NCBI GenBank assembly: GCA_036399055.1
Contig: DASWNX010000017.1
Location: 124,001 to 188,000 of the forward strand
Reading direction: 5' to 3'
DNA from: Jatrophihabitans sp.
GTDB taxonomy: Bacteria > Actinomycetota > Actinomycetes > Mycobacteriales > Jatrophihabitantaceae
DNA length: 64,000 nt
The position numbers were made by a program, and so were the translations under genes. Under the pieces are notes generated by a model that did not search any database, had not been told where the DNA came from, and saw only the letters and a list, made by a program, of their open reading frames with translations. Below, piece by piece: positions 24,475-33,686 of this stretch; positions within the stretch are counted from its first letter, which is position 1; every line of letters begins with the position of its first letter.

Positions 24475-25764
24475 ATGGCTGTCCGAAGCCTCGACCCGGC
24501 CGACAGGCTGGCGCGCCGCCCGCTAAGGACGGCACGTGGGTGGCGGTTGTGGACGGTGCCGCCGGGGGCGCTGGCGCTGATCCTCGGCGTCGAGATGGTC
24601 GCGGTGACCGTCACCGCCGTGAGCGTCAGCGCGAGCTTCGGGGACTGCCTGACGGTGCCGGCCACAGCCAAGTTGATGGCCCTGCTGCTACTCAGCATCG
24701 CCTACTCCGAGATCACCTACCGGATGCAACGGATGCGCCTCTACCTCGGCGGAGCCGTGATGATCGGCCTGCACTCGGTGTGGGCGTTCGCCGGGGTGCT
24801 GATCCTGCCGATCTGTTACAGCGCGGCCCTGGTGTGCGGCCTCTTCCTGGTCGCGGCCATGCGGCGGCGGCAGCAGGCTTTCGGCTACCGGTTCACCTAC
24901 ACCGGCGCCACCGTGGTGATAGCCACCCTGGCGGCCAAGGTGGTGGCCACTGCGATCCAGCCTCGCGTCGCTGAGCTTCCGCCTGGCGCGCTGACCGCGG
25001 CGGCGATCACGACGGCCGCGGTGGTCTTCTTCATGGTCAACGCCACGCTGGTGATCGCGGCGGTCTACCTCTCCTCCGACAGCCGCTCGCTCACCGAGTT
25101 GCTCCCGGCCAAGGAGGAGCTGGGACTGGAGGCCGCGACCCTGGTCCTCGGCGTGATGACCGCCCAGCTGAGCCTGCGACTGGCCTGGCTGATGCCGACT
25201 GTGCTGTTGCTCCTACTACTGCTGCAGCGAAGCTCGCTGGTGTCCCAGCTAGAGATCGCGGCGGCCACCGACTCCAAGACCGGGTTGCTGAACGCGGCAG
25301 CCTGGCAGGAGCTGTCCCAGCGGGGACTGCTGCACGCCCAGCGGGAGGGCGCGCCCTGCGCGGTGTTGCTGATGGACATGGATCACTTCAAACGGGTCAA
25401 TGACACCGCGGGCCACCTGGCCGGAGACGCCGCGCTCAAGGCCGTCGCCGACGCGCTCAAGCGTGAGCTGCGCGGTTACGACGCCGTTGCCAGGTTCGGT
25501 GGCGAGGAGTTCGTGATGTTCCTCGACGACTTGGGGGCTGAAGAGGCAGGAAAGGTGGCCGAGCGGATTCTGAGCCGGGTGCGCGGCCTGGCCGTCAGCG
25601 GGGCGGCGGGCATGAGGCTCTCGCTCACCGCCTCGATCGGGATGGCGGTCTACCCCCAGCACGGCCAGACGCTCACCGAGTTGCTGGAGCAGGCCGACAG
25701 CGCGCTCTACTCAGCCAAGCGGGCCGGCCGGGACCAGGTCCGGCTGCCACATCGGCCCGGCTGA
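24475..25764 (+). CDS. Membrane-anchored diguanylate cyclase (GGDEF)
   Basis: A 429-residue protein. The first 240 residues form about six to seven hydrophobic segments of unknown sensory type. A GGDEF domain follows, with DMDHFKRVNDTAGHLAGD for metal and GTP binding and the active signature GGEEF. RGYD lies five residues before the signature and matches the RxxD inhibitory c-di-GMP site. The family makes c-di-GMP from two GTP. The active motifs and inhibition site are intact, so a functional, feedback-controlled cyclase is expected. The signal sensed by the membrane part is unknown. Confidence 0.92.
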   Translation: MAVRSLDPADRLARRPLRTARGWRLWTVPPGALALILGVEMVAVTVTAVSVSASFGDCLTVPATAKLMALLLLSIAYSEITYRMQRMRLYLGGAVMIGLHSVWAFAGVLILPICYSAALVCGLFLVAAMRRRQQAFGYRFTYTGATVVIATLAAKVVATAIQPRVAELPPGALTAAAITTAAVVFFMVNATLVIAAVYLSSDSRSLTELLPAKEELGLEAATLVLGVMTAQLSLRLAWLMPTVLLLLLLLQRSSLVSQLEIAAATDSKTGLLNAAAWQELSQRGLLHAQREGAPCAVLLMDMDHFKRVNDTAGHLAGDAALKAVADALKRELRGYDAVARFGGEEFVMFLDDLGAEEAGKVAERILSRVRGLAVSGAAGMRLSLTASIGMAVYPQHGQTLTELLEQADSALYSAKRAGRDQVRLPHRPG

Positions 25765-25855
25765 GGCGCACCTGCCGGCGTCTGCGCGCTGCAGTCACAT
25801 CGCAAGCTGCGCGCCCTCACAGCCATCGCACAGCCTCGCAACCCACAGTGATGGC

Positions 25856-27343
25856 ATGAACTCGAACGAGTACCCGCCACCGCCTCCTTCTGGTGACGAT
25901 TCCGCTGCGCCTGAGTCAGACCGGGCGCCGGAGCGGGTCGAGCCTTTCAGCCACGCTTACGAGCCGGTGCAACCGGTCACCCGTGGCTACGAGCCGGGCC
26001 AGCCAGCGGCCGGCGGCGGCAGCGGCTATGCCAGCGGCAACTATGACGGCGGCAGCGGCAGCTATGACGGCGGGTACCAGCAGGGGTACTACCCGCCGGC
26101 GCCGGCATTCCAACCGCACACCCAGCCCAGCGGCGGCGACTTCACCGCACCCGGCTACCCACCGCCGGCCCAGGCCTATCAGCCGGTCCAGCACACCCAG
26201 CAACTGCCCAGGCTGGACGGGCCGGCGCTGGCCGCCGAGCCCGCCGGCCGGCGTCGGCGTGGTAGGACGCTGCTGATCACCGCGCTGCTCGCCGCCCTGC
26301 TCGGCGGCGGCGTGGGCGGCGGGGTGGTCGCGATAGCCGAGCGCGACCAGGGCGACTCGGTGAACATAGGCCTGCGGATCACCAATGCCACCGGTGCGCC
26401 GGCAGCTCAGCTCGACGGCACGATCGGCGCGGCGGCGGCCAAGATCCGGCCCAGCGTGGTGACCATCGGAGTCAGCGGCGGCCAAGAGTCCGGCACCGGC
26501 TCCGGCGTCATCATCCGGCAGGACGGCTACATCCTCACCAACGACCACGTGGTGTCGATCGGAAACGGGACCGGCGACCTGCAGGTCATGCTGGCCGACG
26601 GGCGCTCTGCCTCGGCGAAGATCATCGGCCGCGACCCTTCCGACGACCTTGCCGTGATCAAGGTCGAGGGCCTGAGCAACCTGCCCGCGGCGACCTTCGC
26701 CAAGTCCAGCTCGCTGAGCGTGGGGCAGACAGTGGTCGCCGTCGGCGCCCCGCTGGGCCTGTCTGACACCGTGACCAGCGGCATCGTCAGCAACCTGTCC
26801 CGGCCAGTGCGCGCGGGGGACCAGGCCCAGGCGGTGTTCGCGGCGGTCCAGACCGACGCGGCGATCAACCCGGGCAACTCCGGCGGCCCGCTGGTCGACC
26901 TCAACGGCTCGGTGGTCGGCATCAACGCCGCCATCGCCACCGAGAGCTCCGGCGGCCTGCAGATCCCGGGCCAGCAGGCCGGCAACATCGGCATCGGCTT
27001 CGCGATCCCCTCCGACGAGGCCAGCCGGATCGCCAGCGAGCTGATCGCCACCGGCAAGGCCACCCGCGCGGTGCTCGGCGTCGAGGTCGGTGGCAACCAG
27101 AGCACCACCCAGAGCCAGTCCGGCGTGCCGCTGCGCGCGGTGTCGCCCAGCGGGGCGGCGTCCAAGGTCGGGTTGAAGGTCGGCGACATCATCACCTCGG
27201 TCGACGGCCGTCGGGTCACCACCGCCGACTCGCTGATCGCCGCGATCCGCAATCACGCGCCGGGCGAGCGGGTCAAGATCACGTACGTGCGAGCCGGCAA
27301 GGCGGCTGAGGTCGAGGTGACCCTCGGCTCCACCAGCAGCTAA
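25856..27343 (+). CDS. HtrA/DegP-type serine protease with PDZ domain
   Basis: A 495-residue protein. The N-terminal 130 residues are rich in Pro, Gly, Tyr and Gln and probably cytoplasmic. One membrane segment (LLITALLAALLGGGVGGG) follows, then a trypsin-like domain with His in TNDHVVS, Asp in DDLAVIKV and Ser in GNSGGPLV, and a C-terminal PDZ domain around RAVSPSGAASKVGLKVGD. The topology places the protease outside the membrane, where the family degrades or repairs misfolded envelope proteins under stress. A strong hairpin follows the stop. Confidence 0.93.
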   Translation: MNSNEYPPPPPSGDDSAAPESDRAPERVEPFSHAYEPVQPVTRGYEPGQPAAGGGSGYASGNYDGGSGSYDGGYQQGYYPPAPAFQPHTQPSGGDFTAPGYPPPAQAYQPVQHTQQLPRLDGPALAAEPAGRRRRGRTLLITALLAALLGGGVGGGVVAIAERDQGDSVNIGLRITNATGAPAAQLDGTIGAAAAKIRPSVVTIGVSGGQESGTGSGVIIRQDGYILTNDHVVSIGNGTGDLQVMLADGRSASAKIIGRDPSDDLAVIKVEGLSNLPAATFAKSSSLSVGQTVVAVGAPLGLSDTVTSGIVSNLSRPVRAGDQAQAVFAAVQTDAAINPGNSGGPLVDLNGSVVGINAAIATESSGGLQIPGQQAGNIGIGFAIPSDEASRIASELIATGKATRAVLGVEVGGNQSTTQSQSGVPLRAVSPSGAASKVGLKVGDIITSVDGRRVTTADSLIAAIRNHAPGERVKITYVRAGKAAEVEVTLGSTSS

Positions 27344-27411
27344 TCCTGGCGGTGCTCGCCCCGGTCCGCCTGCTGAAATCAGGACGGAGCAGGCCCGAGC
27401 GTCGTTTCCCA

Positions 27412-27448
27412 GCGGCCGGGCCGCGGTTGACAGCCGCGGCCCGGCCGC
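27412..27448 (+). terminator. Terminator hairpin after the HtrA gene
   Basis: The arms 27412-27426 (gcggccgggccgcgg) and 27434-27448 pair perfectly over 15 bp around the 7-nt loop ttgacag, 69 bp after the stop codon. It should end the protease transcript and insulate the AidB-like gene downstream. Confidence 0.85.
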
Positions 27449-27453
27449 AGCCA

Positions 27454-27534
27454 ATTCTCCAGGCGCGCCATGGTGGTGACGGCCCGGCTACGGCCGATTC
27501 TCCAGGCGCGCCATGGTGGTGACGGCCCGGCTAC
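27454..27534. repeat. 43-bp-period tandem repeat upstream of the AidB-like gene
   Basis: Two identical 38-bp copies beginning attctccaggcgcgcc lie at 27454-27491 and 27497-27534, giving a 43-bp period. Each copy contains an ATG in the context catggtggtgac. The second ATG opens the longest reading frame of the AidB-like gene, but homology starts later, at the GTG at 27555. The duplication sits in the expected promoter and leader region. Confidence 0.92.
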
Positions 27535-27554
27535 CGGCGGGTAACGTCGGCGGG

Positions 27555-29237
27555 GTGCCCACCCATGAGGTCTTCAACGTCCCCACTCCGTGGTCTGGAG
27601 TCAATCTGTTCTCAGACGACCGAGCGCTCGTGGCGGCCCTGTCCACGGCCGGAGCCGACGCCGGTCAACTGCGGCGGCTGAGCGCGCTGGGCCAGCAGGC
27701 GGGCAGCGCCGAGGCGCAGGAGTGGGCACGCCTGGCCAACATCTACCCGCCGGTGTTGCGCACCCACGACCGGTACGGCAACCGGATCGACGAGGTGGAG
27801 TTCCACCCCTCCTGGCATCAGCTGATGGGCGTCGCGGTCGCCAACGGGCTGCACGCCGCGCCCTGGGCAGATCCCAGCCCGAACGCCCACCTGGTCCGGG
27901 CGGCCGGCTTCTACGTGTGGGGCCAGCTCGAGCAGGGCCATGGCTGCCCGATCTCGATGACCTACGCCGTGCTGCCGGCGTTGCGGCACAGCCCGGAGCT
28001 GGCCGCGCAGTTCGAGCCCGGCCTGACCAGCCTGAGCTATGACTTCGGACTGCGCAGCCCCGGAGCCAAATCCGGCCTGCTGGCCGGCATGGCGATGACT
28101 GAGAAGCAGGGCGGCTCCGACGTCCGGGCCAACACCACCCGGGCCAGGCCCAATGCCGACGGCACCTACTCGATAACCGGTCACAAGTGGTTCTGCTCGG
28201 CGCCGATGTGTGACCTGTTCCTGGTGCTCGCGCAGACCGAATCGGGCTTGAGCTGCTTTCTGGCGCCCCGCGTGCTGCCCGACGGCAGCCGCAACGACTT
28301 CGCGCTGCAACGGCTCAAGGACAAGCTGGGCAACCGGTCCAACGCCTCCTCGGAGGTGGAGTTCGCCGGCGCCACCGGCTGGCTGGTCGGCGTCGAGGGC
28401 CGGGGGGTGCGCACCATCCTCGAAATGGTGAGCATGACCAGGTTGGACTGCGTGATCGGCTCGGCGGCGGTGCAGCGGGCCGCGCTGACCCAGGCCATGC
28501 ATCACATCGCGGGCCGGGACGCCTTCGGCGCCAGGCTGTCGGGCCAGCCGCTGATGCAGGAGGTGGTGGCCGATCTGGCGGTCGAGGTGCAGGCGGCGTC
28601 GGCGCTGTTCCTGCGCCTGGCCACGGCGGTGGACCGCGCCGAGGCGCCGTTGCTGCGACTGGCCGTGGCAGCGGCCAAGTTCTGGGTCTGCAAGCGCACT
28701 CCGATGGTGGTCGGCGAGGCCCTGGAATGCCTTGGCGGCGCCGGTTACGTTGAGGAGTCACCCCTGCCGAGGTACTTCCGGGAATCGCCGTTGAACTCCA
28801 TCTGGGAGGGCTCGGGCAACGTCATCGCCCTGGACGTGGTGCGCGCGGCAAGCCGCGAGCCTGAGTCTGCGCAGGCCCTGCTGGAGGAGCTGGCGTTGTC
28901 GGCCGGGGCCGACAGCCGGCTCGACGCCGCCACTGACCAGCTGGCCAAGCGGCTGGCTGCGCTGGGCGCGGACCCCGACGCCGACGCCCGCTCGGCCCGG
29001 GGTTTGGCCGGGCTGCTGGCCCGCACGCTGCAGGCCGGGCTGCTGGTCAGGGCAGCGGGCGCCTCTCCGGGCGGCGCCGCCGTCGCCGAGGCGTTTCTGG
29101 CCAGCCGGTTGGGCGGGTCCGGTCCTGACGTCTTCGGCTCAGGAGGGCAGTCCTGGGCTGGCCTCGGCCGGACGACGATCGATGCGGTGCTCGAGTCCTG
29201 CGACCCCAACCGGGCCGCGACGGGAAGCCTCGATTAG
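27555..29237 (+). CDS. AidB-like acyl-CoA dehydrogenase
   Basis: A 560-residue flavoprotein starting at GTG 27555 (PTHEVFNVPTPW), where homology to AidB begins; the longer reading from 27513 only adds repeat-encoded residues. It has the extended N-terminus, FAD-contact segments around MAMTEKQGGSDVRANTTRA and ITGHKWFCSAP, and SIWEGSGNVIALDVVRA carrying the family glutamate. E. coli AidB is induced by alkylating agents, binds DNA and may detoxify alkylators. This gene is more than 6 kb outside the cluster proper, so a link to it is speculative. Confidence 0.88.
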   Translation: MPTHEVFNVPTPWSGVNLFSDDRALVAALSTAGADAGQLRRLSALGQQAGSAEAQEWARLANIYPPVLRTHDRYGNRIDEVEFHPSWHQLMGVAVANGLHAAPWADPSPNAHLVRAAGFYVWGQLEQGHGCPISMTYAVLPALRHSPELAAQFEPGLTSLSYDFGLRSPGAKSGLLAGMAMTEKQGGSDVRANTTRARPNADGTYSITGHKWFCSAPMCDLFLVLAQTESGLSCFLAPRVLPDGSRNDFALQRLKDKLGNRSNASSEVEFAGATGWLVGVEGRGVRTILEMVSMTRLDCVIGSAAVQRAALTQAMHHIAGRDAFGARLSGQPLMQEVVADLAVEVQAASALFLRLATAVDRAEAPLLRLAVAAAKFWVCKRTPMVVGEALECLGGAGYVEESPLPRYFRESPLNSIWEGSGNVIALDVVRAASREPESAQALLEELALSAGADSRLDAATDQLAKRLAALGADPDADARSARGLAGLLARTLQAGLLVRAAGASPGGAAVAEAFLASRLGGSGPDVFGSGGQSWAGLGRTTIDAVLESCDPNRAATGSLD

Positions 29238-29605
29238 TCGGTGGCCGCCTTCTGCGGACCGCCCGCGCCGTTGTCGGCCTGCTCGCCGTTCTCGGCCTGC
29301 TCGGCCTGCTCGGCCACGGCTGCCGCGCCTGGCGAGACTGTCACGGCTGCCGGGCCTTGGGAGACCGGCTCGGTCTCTTCGGCGTCGGGCCGAGCTGATC
29401 GCTGCGTGTCCTGCTCAGAGTCCGCGGCCGCGGGCGGCGCGCTCTTGCCCCGCCGGGAAATGGTCACGGTGCCGGATTCGAGGTCGATTCGACGACCGCC
29501 GGAGGCGTCACCGACCTCTTCACGGGTTGACTGCAGCCGGCGCTTCTCCTCATCCATATGGCGCTTGCCTGGATTGAAAAGGGTGTCAATTCCCCACTCC
29601 GTCAT
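29234..29605 (-). CDS. DUF6191-like small protein
   Basis: A 123-residue protein beginning MTEWGIDTLFNPGKRHMDEEKRR. The FNPGKRH element, a charged helix and the RIDLESGTVTISRRG segment resemble DUF6191 proteins of actinobacteria, but it lacks the N-terminal membrane segment seen in longer members. The last 60 residues are an Ala/Glu/Gln-rich low-complexity tail. It converges with the AidB-like gene, with stop codons overlapping by 4 bp. The function is unknown. Confidence 0.7.
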   Translation of the reverse strand: MTEWGIDTLFNPGKRHMDEEKRRLQSTREEVGDASGGRRIDLESGTVTISRRGKSAPPAAADSEQDTQRSARPDAEETEPVSQGPAAVTVSPGAAAVAEQAEQAENGEQADNGAGGPQKAATD

Positions 29606-29651
29606 GTTTTCAGACTACGCGCCGCTTGCGTGCCGGACGTAGCCTTGAAAC

Positions 29652-30314
29652 ATGAGTTTTCTGCGACCCAAAAACGAACTGGTCACCCCCGAGTCCGCCC
29701 TGTCCGGCAGGCCGGACTATCCGTACAGCATTCCCGAGACCCATCACGTCACCGGTCGCCGGATCCGGGAGCCGTTCGAGCAGGACGGTTTGGAGACCGC
29801 GGTGTTCGGCATGGGCTGCTTCTGGGGCGCGGAGAAGGACTTCTGGCAACTGCCGGCGGTCCACTCCACCGCGGTGGGCTATTCCGGGGGCTACACCGAG
29901 CACCCGACGTACGAGCAGACCTGCAGCGGTCGCACCGGCCACGCCGAGGTGGTCGCGGTGTTCTTCGACCCGGCTCGGATCAGCTACCCCGAACTGCTGA
30001 GCGTGTTCTTCGAGAACCACGACCCCACCCAGGGAATGCGGCAGGGCAACGACGTCGGCAGCCAGTACCGCTCGGCGGTGTACTACACCAGCGACTCCCA
30101 GCGAGAGCAGGCTGAGGCTGCCGCCGCCGCGTTCGGCCAGCGGCTGGCGCAGGCCGGCTACGGCGCGATCACCACCGAGATCGCCCCGCTGAAGAAGTTC
30201 TACTACGCCGAGGACTACCACCAGCAGTACCTGGCCAAGAACCCCAACGGCTACTGCCCGGTGCTGGCCACCGGCGTGAGTTGCCCGGTCGGGCTGTTCG
30301 CGCCGTCTTCCTGA
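29652..30314 (+). CDS. msrA: Peptide-methionine (S)-S-oxide reductase MsrA
   Basis: A 220-residue MsrA with the catalytic motif [14 protein letters not shown] and the conserved TGYSGG-like [16 protein letters not shown] segment. [16 protein letters not shown] at the C-terminus holds cysteines that may recycle the enzyme. It reduces methionine-S-sulfoxide in oxidised proteins, using thioredoxin. No MsrB is fused or adjacent. It is transcribed separately from its neighbours. Confidence 0.95.
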   Translation: MSFLRPKNELVTPESALSGRPDYPYSIPETHHVTGRRIREPFEQDGLETAVFGMGCFWGAEKDFWQLPAVHSTAVGYSGGYTEHPTYEQTCSGRTGHAEVVAVFFDPARISYPELLSVFFENHDPTQGMRQGNDVGSQYRSAVYYTSDSQREQAEAAAAAFGQRLAQAGYGAITTEIAPLKKFYYAEDYHQQYLAKNPNGYCPVLATGVSCPVGLFAPSS

Positions 30315-30340
30315 ACGGCTGACCACCCGAAGCGGCGCGG

Positions 30341-31102
30341 TCAGGTGCTCTGCTGCGCCAGCCGCTGCTGAATGGACTGCTGCAGCCGCTGCAGGCCCGC
30401 CGGTCCGACCAGCGGGAGTTGGCTCTCGATCAGCTGCAGGATGTCGCGGTCCGAGCGGACGGCCTCGCTGGACTGGATGAGAACCGTTCCAGCGCCGGTG
30501 AAGTCGAACTGGCGCTCCTCGCCGGAGGAGGCGCCCATCATGGCCATCGCCGAGCCCAGGAAGCCGGTCATCCAGCCCGCGTCGTAGCGGTGACTCGGGG
30601 CCGGGCAGTCCGCCCAGCCAAGCAGTGCCTCAGGATCGACCCGCAGCGGCGGCTCGGCGAACATCACCGCGCCAGAGGACGAGGCAAGGAACTTGCCCGT
30701 CCCGACCAGGGTCAGGTAGCCGGGCACGATCGACTGCTGCAGCGCCAGGCTGCCCTCGAAGGCCAGCAGGTTCGCGGCCTTGATGGTGAGGTTGCCGTCC
30801 TCCAGGTCATAGGAGTTGATCTCATAGCCTCGGTCTCCCAGCACTAGTTTGCCGCGGCCCTCGGCCACCACCCAGTCCTGGGCGTACAGCGGCGAGGAGA
30901 ACTGGGAGGCGACCATCTGGAAAACGTGCCCGCTCAGGCCACGACCGCGCACGGCCACGAACTGCAGCGAGCCGTAGAAGGCGATCATGGCGCCCTTGGT
31001 CAGAAACCAGGGCTTGGTGATCTCCAGCGAGTACGCATACGGGTTGTCCGGCACGTTGTCGTCATCGGGCAGCGACACCGCGCTGTGCACCGCGATCGTC
31101 AT
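30341..31102 (-). CDS. AIM24-family protein, third gene of a tandem set
   Basis: This 253-residue protein starts at ATG 31102, overlapping the upstream AIM24 gene's stop by 4 bp. It consists of beta-strand repeats characteristic of the AIM24/TerD-like jelly-roll group, with GRGLSGHVFQMVASQF and GTGKFLASSSGAVMFAEPP. The C-terminal 80 residues carry a GAGTVLIQSSEAV strand and a Gln/Leu-rich helix. AIM24 proteins have no known enzyme activity; the yeast member acts in mitochondria. Three linked paralogues suggest a hetero-oligomer. Confidence 0.8.
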   Translation of the reverse strand: MTIAVHSAVSLPDDDNVPDNPYAYSLEITKPWFLTKGAMIAFYGSLQFVAVRGRGLSGHVFQMVASQFSSPLYAQDWVVAEGRGKLVLGDRGYEINSYDLEDGNLTIKAANLLAFEGSLALQQSIVPGYLTLVGTGKFLASSSGAVMFAEPPLRVDPEALLGWADCPAPSHRYDAGWMTGFLGSAMAMMGASSGEERQFDFTGAGTVLIQSSEAVRSDRDILQLIESQLPLVGPAGLQRLQQSIQQRLAQQST

Positions 31103-31770
31103 AGCTTCTGCTCCGATGCCTGGACGTAGACGACGCCGTCGCCGGTCAGCTTGAGCTGCATGGCCTCTCCCGCTCCCCGGCCCACCGCATCGCGCCAGCT
31201 CACCTGGGCCGCCAGCTTGACCTCGACATCGCCCACGTGGCCCACGTAGGCCTGCGGATCGACGACCGTGCCGCCGCCGGCGCGGACGGGCAGCTCGATC
31301 GTGCCGCCGTGGCTGAGCAGCACCACCGCGCCGTGGCCGGAGAGCTGGGTGGTGAACAGGCCCTGACCGGTGACGGCGCCACGGACCATCCCGCGCAACC
31401 CGCCACCGCCGGAGCCGCCCGAGGACAGCGGGACCACCGCGGATTGCAGGCTTGCCGTGTGGGCCAGCAGCCGGCTCGACTCGACCACCAGCCGGTCGCC
31501 GCGCAGCGGCACCACCGTCACGTGCAGCCCGGCCCGGCCGTAATGGATCTCGCCGCTGCCGGTGGCCACCATCATGACCTGGTGCTCGCCTGCCATGGCC
31601 CGCCCAGCCATGCCGACCAGCCCACCCATGCCGCCGGCGCCACCCGGGCCGTGCGGGGTGAACCGGACGTCCCCGGTGTAAAAGAGCATTGCCCCCTTGC
31701 GGGCGAGCACGTCGCCGCTGGCGGCCAGGTCGACCTTGACCACCTTGGAATTGACCTTCTCGAACGTCAT
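31099..31770 (-). CDS. AIM24-family protein, second gene of a tandem set
   Basis: A 223-residue protein starting at ATG 31770 (MTFEKVNSKVVKVD). It has the family strands ATGSGEIHYGRAG and VTGQGLFTTQLSGHGAVVLLS. A Gly-rich insertion (GGAGGMGGLVGMAG) lies near residue 50. The overlaps with both neighbouring AIM24 genes are 4 bp (ATGA type), so the three are translated as a unit. Several in-frame codons upstream of this ATG belong to the neighbouring gene and are rejected as starts. The function is not known. Confidence 0.82.
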   Translation of the reverse strand: MTFEKVNSKVVKVDLAASGDVLARKGAMLFYTGDVRFTPHGPGGAGGMGGLVGMAGRAMAGEHQVMMVATGSGEIHYGRAGLHVTVVPLRGDRLVVESSRLLAHTASLQSAVVPLSSGGSGGGGLRGMVRGAVTGQGLFTTQLSGHGAVVLLSHGGTIELPVRAGGGTVVDPQAYVGHVGDVEVKLAAQVSWRDAVGRGAGEAMQLKLTGDGVVYVQASEQKL

Positions 31771-32393
31771 GGCCGCTCCGCGGGCTGGATGTAGACCACA
31801 CCCTGGCCTTCCCAGCGCAGGGAGTACGGCTCGCCGCTGCCCTCGCCCACGACCGAGGCCCAGGAGACGTCGGTGACAAAGGACTGGCTCAGCCGGCCGC
31901 GCGCGGCGACGAAGGCGTCCGGGTCGACCACTAGGGGGGACTGGGATGAGACCTCGAGGCCGATCAGCGGGCCGCCGGCGGACAGGATCGCCACCTGGCC
32001 GGTCCCGCTCACCGTCGTGGTGAACAGCCCCTGCCCGGTGGCCGCACCTCGGACCCCGGCGAACTTGACGTCCATCCGCAGCTGCCCTGCCAGAGCCAGC
32101 AGCTGGCGCGACTCGACCTGCAGCGACTCGTCGCTCAGCTCGACCAGCATCACGTCCTGGGCGTCGACGGCGAGGTAGACCACCCCCAACCCGGCGCACT
32201 CCATCAGCGACAGCGACTCACCGGTGGCCTTGCGCTTCAGGCCGGCCATCACGCCCTCGCCACCGCCCATGCCTGCGCTCTTGAACTGCACCTGCCCGTC
32301 GTAGGCCACCATCGACCCGCTGATCGCACGGATGCTGGTGTTCTGCAGATGGGCCTCCAGCACCCGTCGGCCGTTGGTTCTCAGCTGGCTCAT
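31767..32393 (-). CDS. AIM24-family protein, first gene of a tandem set
   Basis: A 208-residue protein starting at ATG 32393 (MSQLRTNGRRVLEAHL). The segment GAATGQGLFTTTVSGTGQVAILS matches the other two paralogues at the same position, and VWYIQ-like VVYIQPAERP closes the chain, as VVYVQASEQ does in the second gene. It leads the three-gene unit, divergent from the RsmC-like methyltransferase 118 bp away. No signal peptide or membrane segment is seen. Confidence 0.82.
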   Translation of the reverse strand: MSQLRTNGRRVLEAHLQNTSIRAISGSMVAYDGQVQFKSAGMGGGEGVMAGLKRKATGESLSLMECAGLGVVYLAVDAQDVMLVELSDESLQVESRQLLALAGQLRMDVKFAGVRGAATGQGLFTTTVSGTGQVAILSAGGPLIGLEVSSQSPLVVDPDAFVAARGRLSQSFVTDVSWASVVGEGSGEPYSLRWEGQGVVYIQPAERP

Positions 32394-32511
32394 CGGCACT
32401 CCCCCATCGACGACGGCGAGGCTAGCAGCCGAGCTGCCCTCGGCGCCTCTCGTCGCCGCCCACCACGGCCTCCGCATGGGCGAGTAGTTCCTTCGGTGGC
32501 ATGCTCGCCCG

Positions 32512-33657
32512 ATGACAACAGGCGGTAACTTCGATCTCAGCCAACTGCGCCGCTTTCCCGACGTGGAGGCGGCCAACCTGTTCGCCGTCGACGCCACCGA
32601 CCGGCTGCTGCTGGACGAGGCCGAGCCGCGGCTGCCTCAGGCGCGGCCTGGCTCGGTGGTGCTGGTCAATGACCACTACGGGGCGCTGACCCTCGGCGCG
32701 GCCGCCCGCTACCAGCTCGCAGACCTTCGGGTGCATCAGGACCCGCTGTCGGGCGAGCTGGCGCTGGCCGGCAACGCCCAGCGGCTGGGACTGACCGGCC
32801 GGCACCGCCAGTTGCCGCTGGACGCCGAGCTGTTCGACGCCGCCGAGGTGGTGCTGATCCAGGCGCCCAAGAGCATCGACGCGCTGCGTGAGACCACGGA
32901 GCTGATCGCCCGGCACGCCGATCCGGGCGTCACGGTGTACCTCGGCGGCCGGGTCAAGCACCTGAGTCTGAGCATGAACGAGGTGCTGCGGGCCAGCTTC
33001 GGCGACGTCAAGGCCGGCCTGGCTCGGCAGAAGTCGCGGGTGATCACCGCCCGCGAGCCGCGCCAGGACGCGACCGGGTCGAGCTTTCCGCGGCGGGAGC
33101 ACCTGAGCGAGGCCGACCTCTGGGTGTGCGCGCACGGCGGCGCCTTCGCCGGGACCAAGCTCGATCTGGGAACCCGGCAGCTGCTGGCGTTGCTGGATCG
33201 AATGGCGCCTGGGATCAGCGCCGGCGCGACGGCGGTCGACCTGGGCTGCGGCACCGGGATCCTGGCGGCGGCACTGGCCAAGGCCCGTCCCGAGCTGCAG
33301 GTGATCGCCACCGACGAGTCGGCCGCGGCGGTGGCCTCGGCCCGGGCGACGATGCTGGCCAACGAGGTGGCCGACCGGGTCAGCGTCCGGCGTGAGGACG
33401 CGATGAGCGGGCTAGCCGACGCCAGCGCCGACCTGATCGTCTGCAACCCGCCGTTTCATGTGGGCGCCACCGTCAATCCGGCGGTGGCGCACAAGCTGTT
33501 CCGGGCGGCCGGACGGGTGCTGCGTCCCGGCGGGCAGCTATGGGTGGTCTACAACTCGCACCTGGATCACCGGGGCAGCCTGGAGCGGTTCATCGGCAGC
33601 ACCCGGCAGGCGCACCGCGACCCCAAGTTCACCGTGACGGTGTCGGTCCGGCGCTGA
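32512..33657 (+). CDS. RsmC/RlmG-like rRNA guanine-N2 methyltransferase
   Basis: A 381-residue, two-domain protein. The N-terminal half is a degenerate methyltransferase-like domain. The C-terminal half has the SAM loop VDLGCGTGILAAALA, an acidic ribose contact in IATDES, and the catalytic NPPFHVG motif for exocyclic-amine methylation of guanine. This layout is that of RsmC/RlmG, which modify 16S or 23S rRNA. The specific rRNA position cannot be told from the sequence. Confidence 0.85.
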   Translation: MTTGGNFDLSQLRRFPDVEAANLFAVDATDRLLLDEAEPRLPQARPGSVVLVNDHYGALTLGAAARYQLADLRVHQDPLSGELALAGNAQRLGLTGRHRQLPLDAELFDAAEVVLIQAPKSIDALRETTELIARHADPGVTVYLGGRVKHLSLSMNEVLRASFGDVKAGLARQKSRVITAREPRQDATGSSFPRREHLSEADLWVCAHGGAFAGTKLDLGTRQLLALLDRMAPGISAGATAVDLGCGTGILAAALAKARPELQVIATDESAAAVASARATMLANEVADRVSVRREDAMSGLADASADLIVCNPPFHVGATVNPAVAHKLFRAAGRVLRPGGQLWVVYNSHLDHRGSLERFIGSTRQAHRDPKFTVTVSVRR

Positions 33658-33686
33658 GCCGGCCCTGCGACAGTAGGCTGAACCGC

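Noticed and set aside
31771-31879. Longer start for the third AIM24 gene (reading to 31879)
   Set aside because: The extra residues are a shadow frame of the neighbouring AIM24 genes, and ATG 31102 overlaps the previous stop in the expected way.
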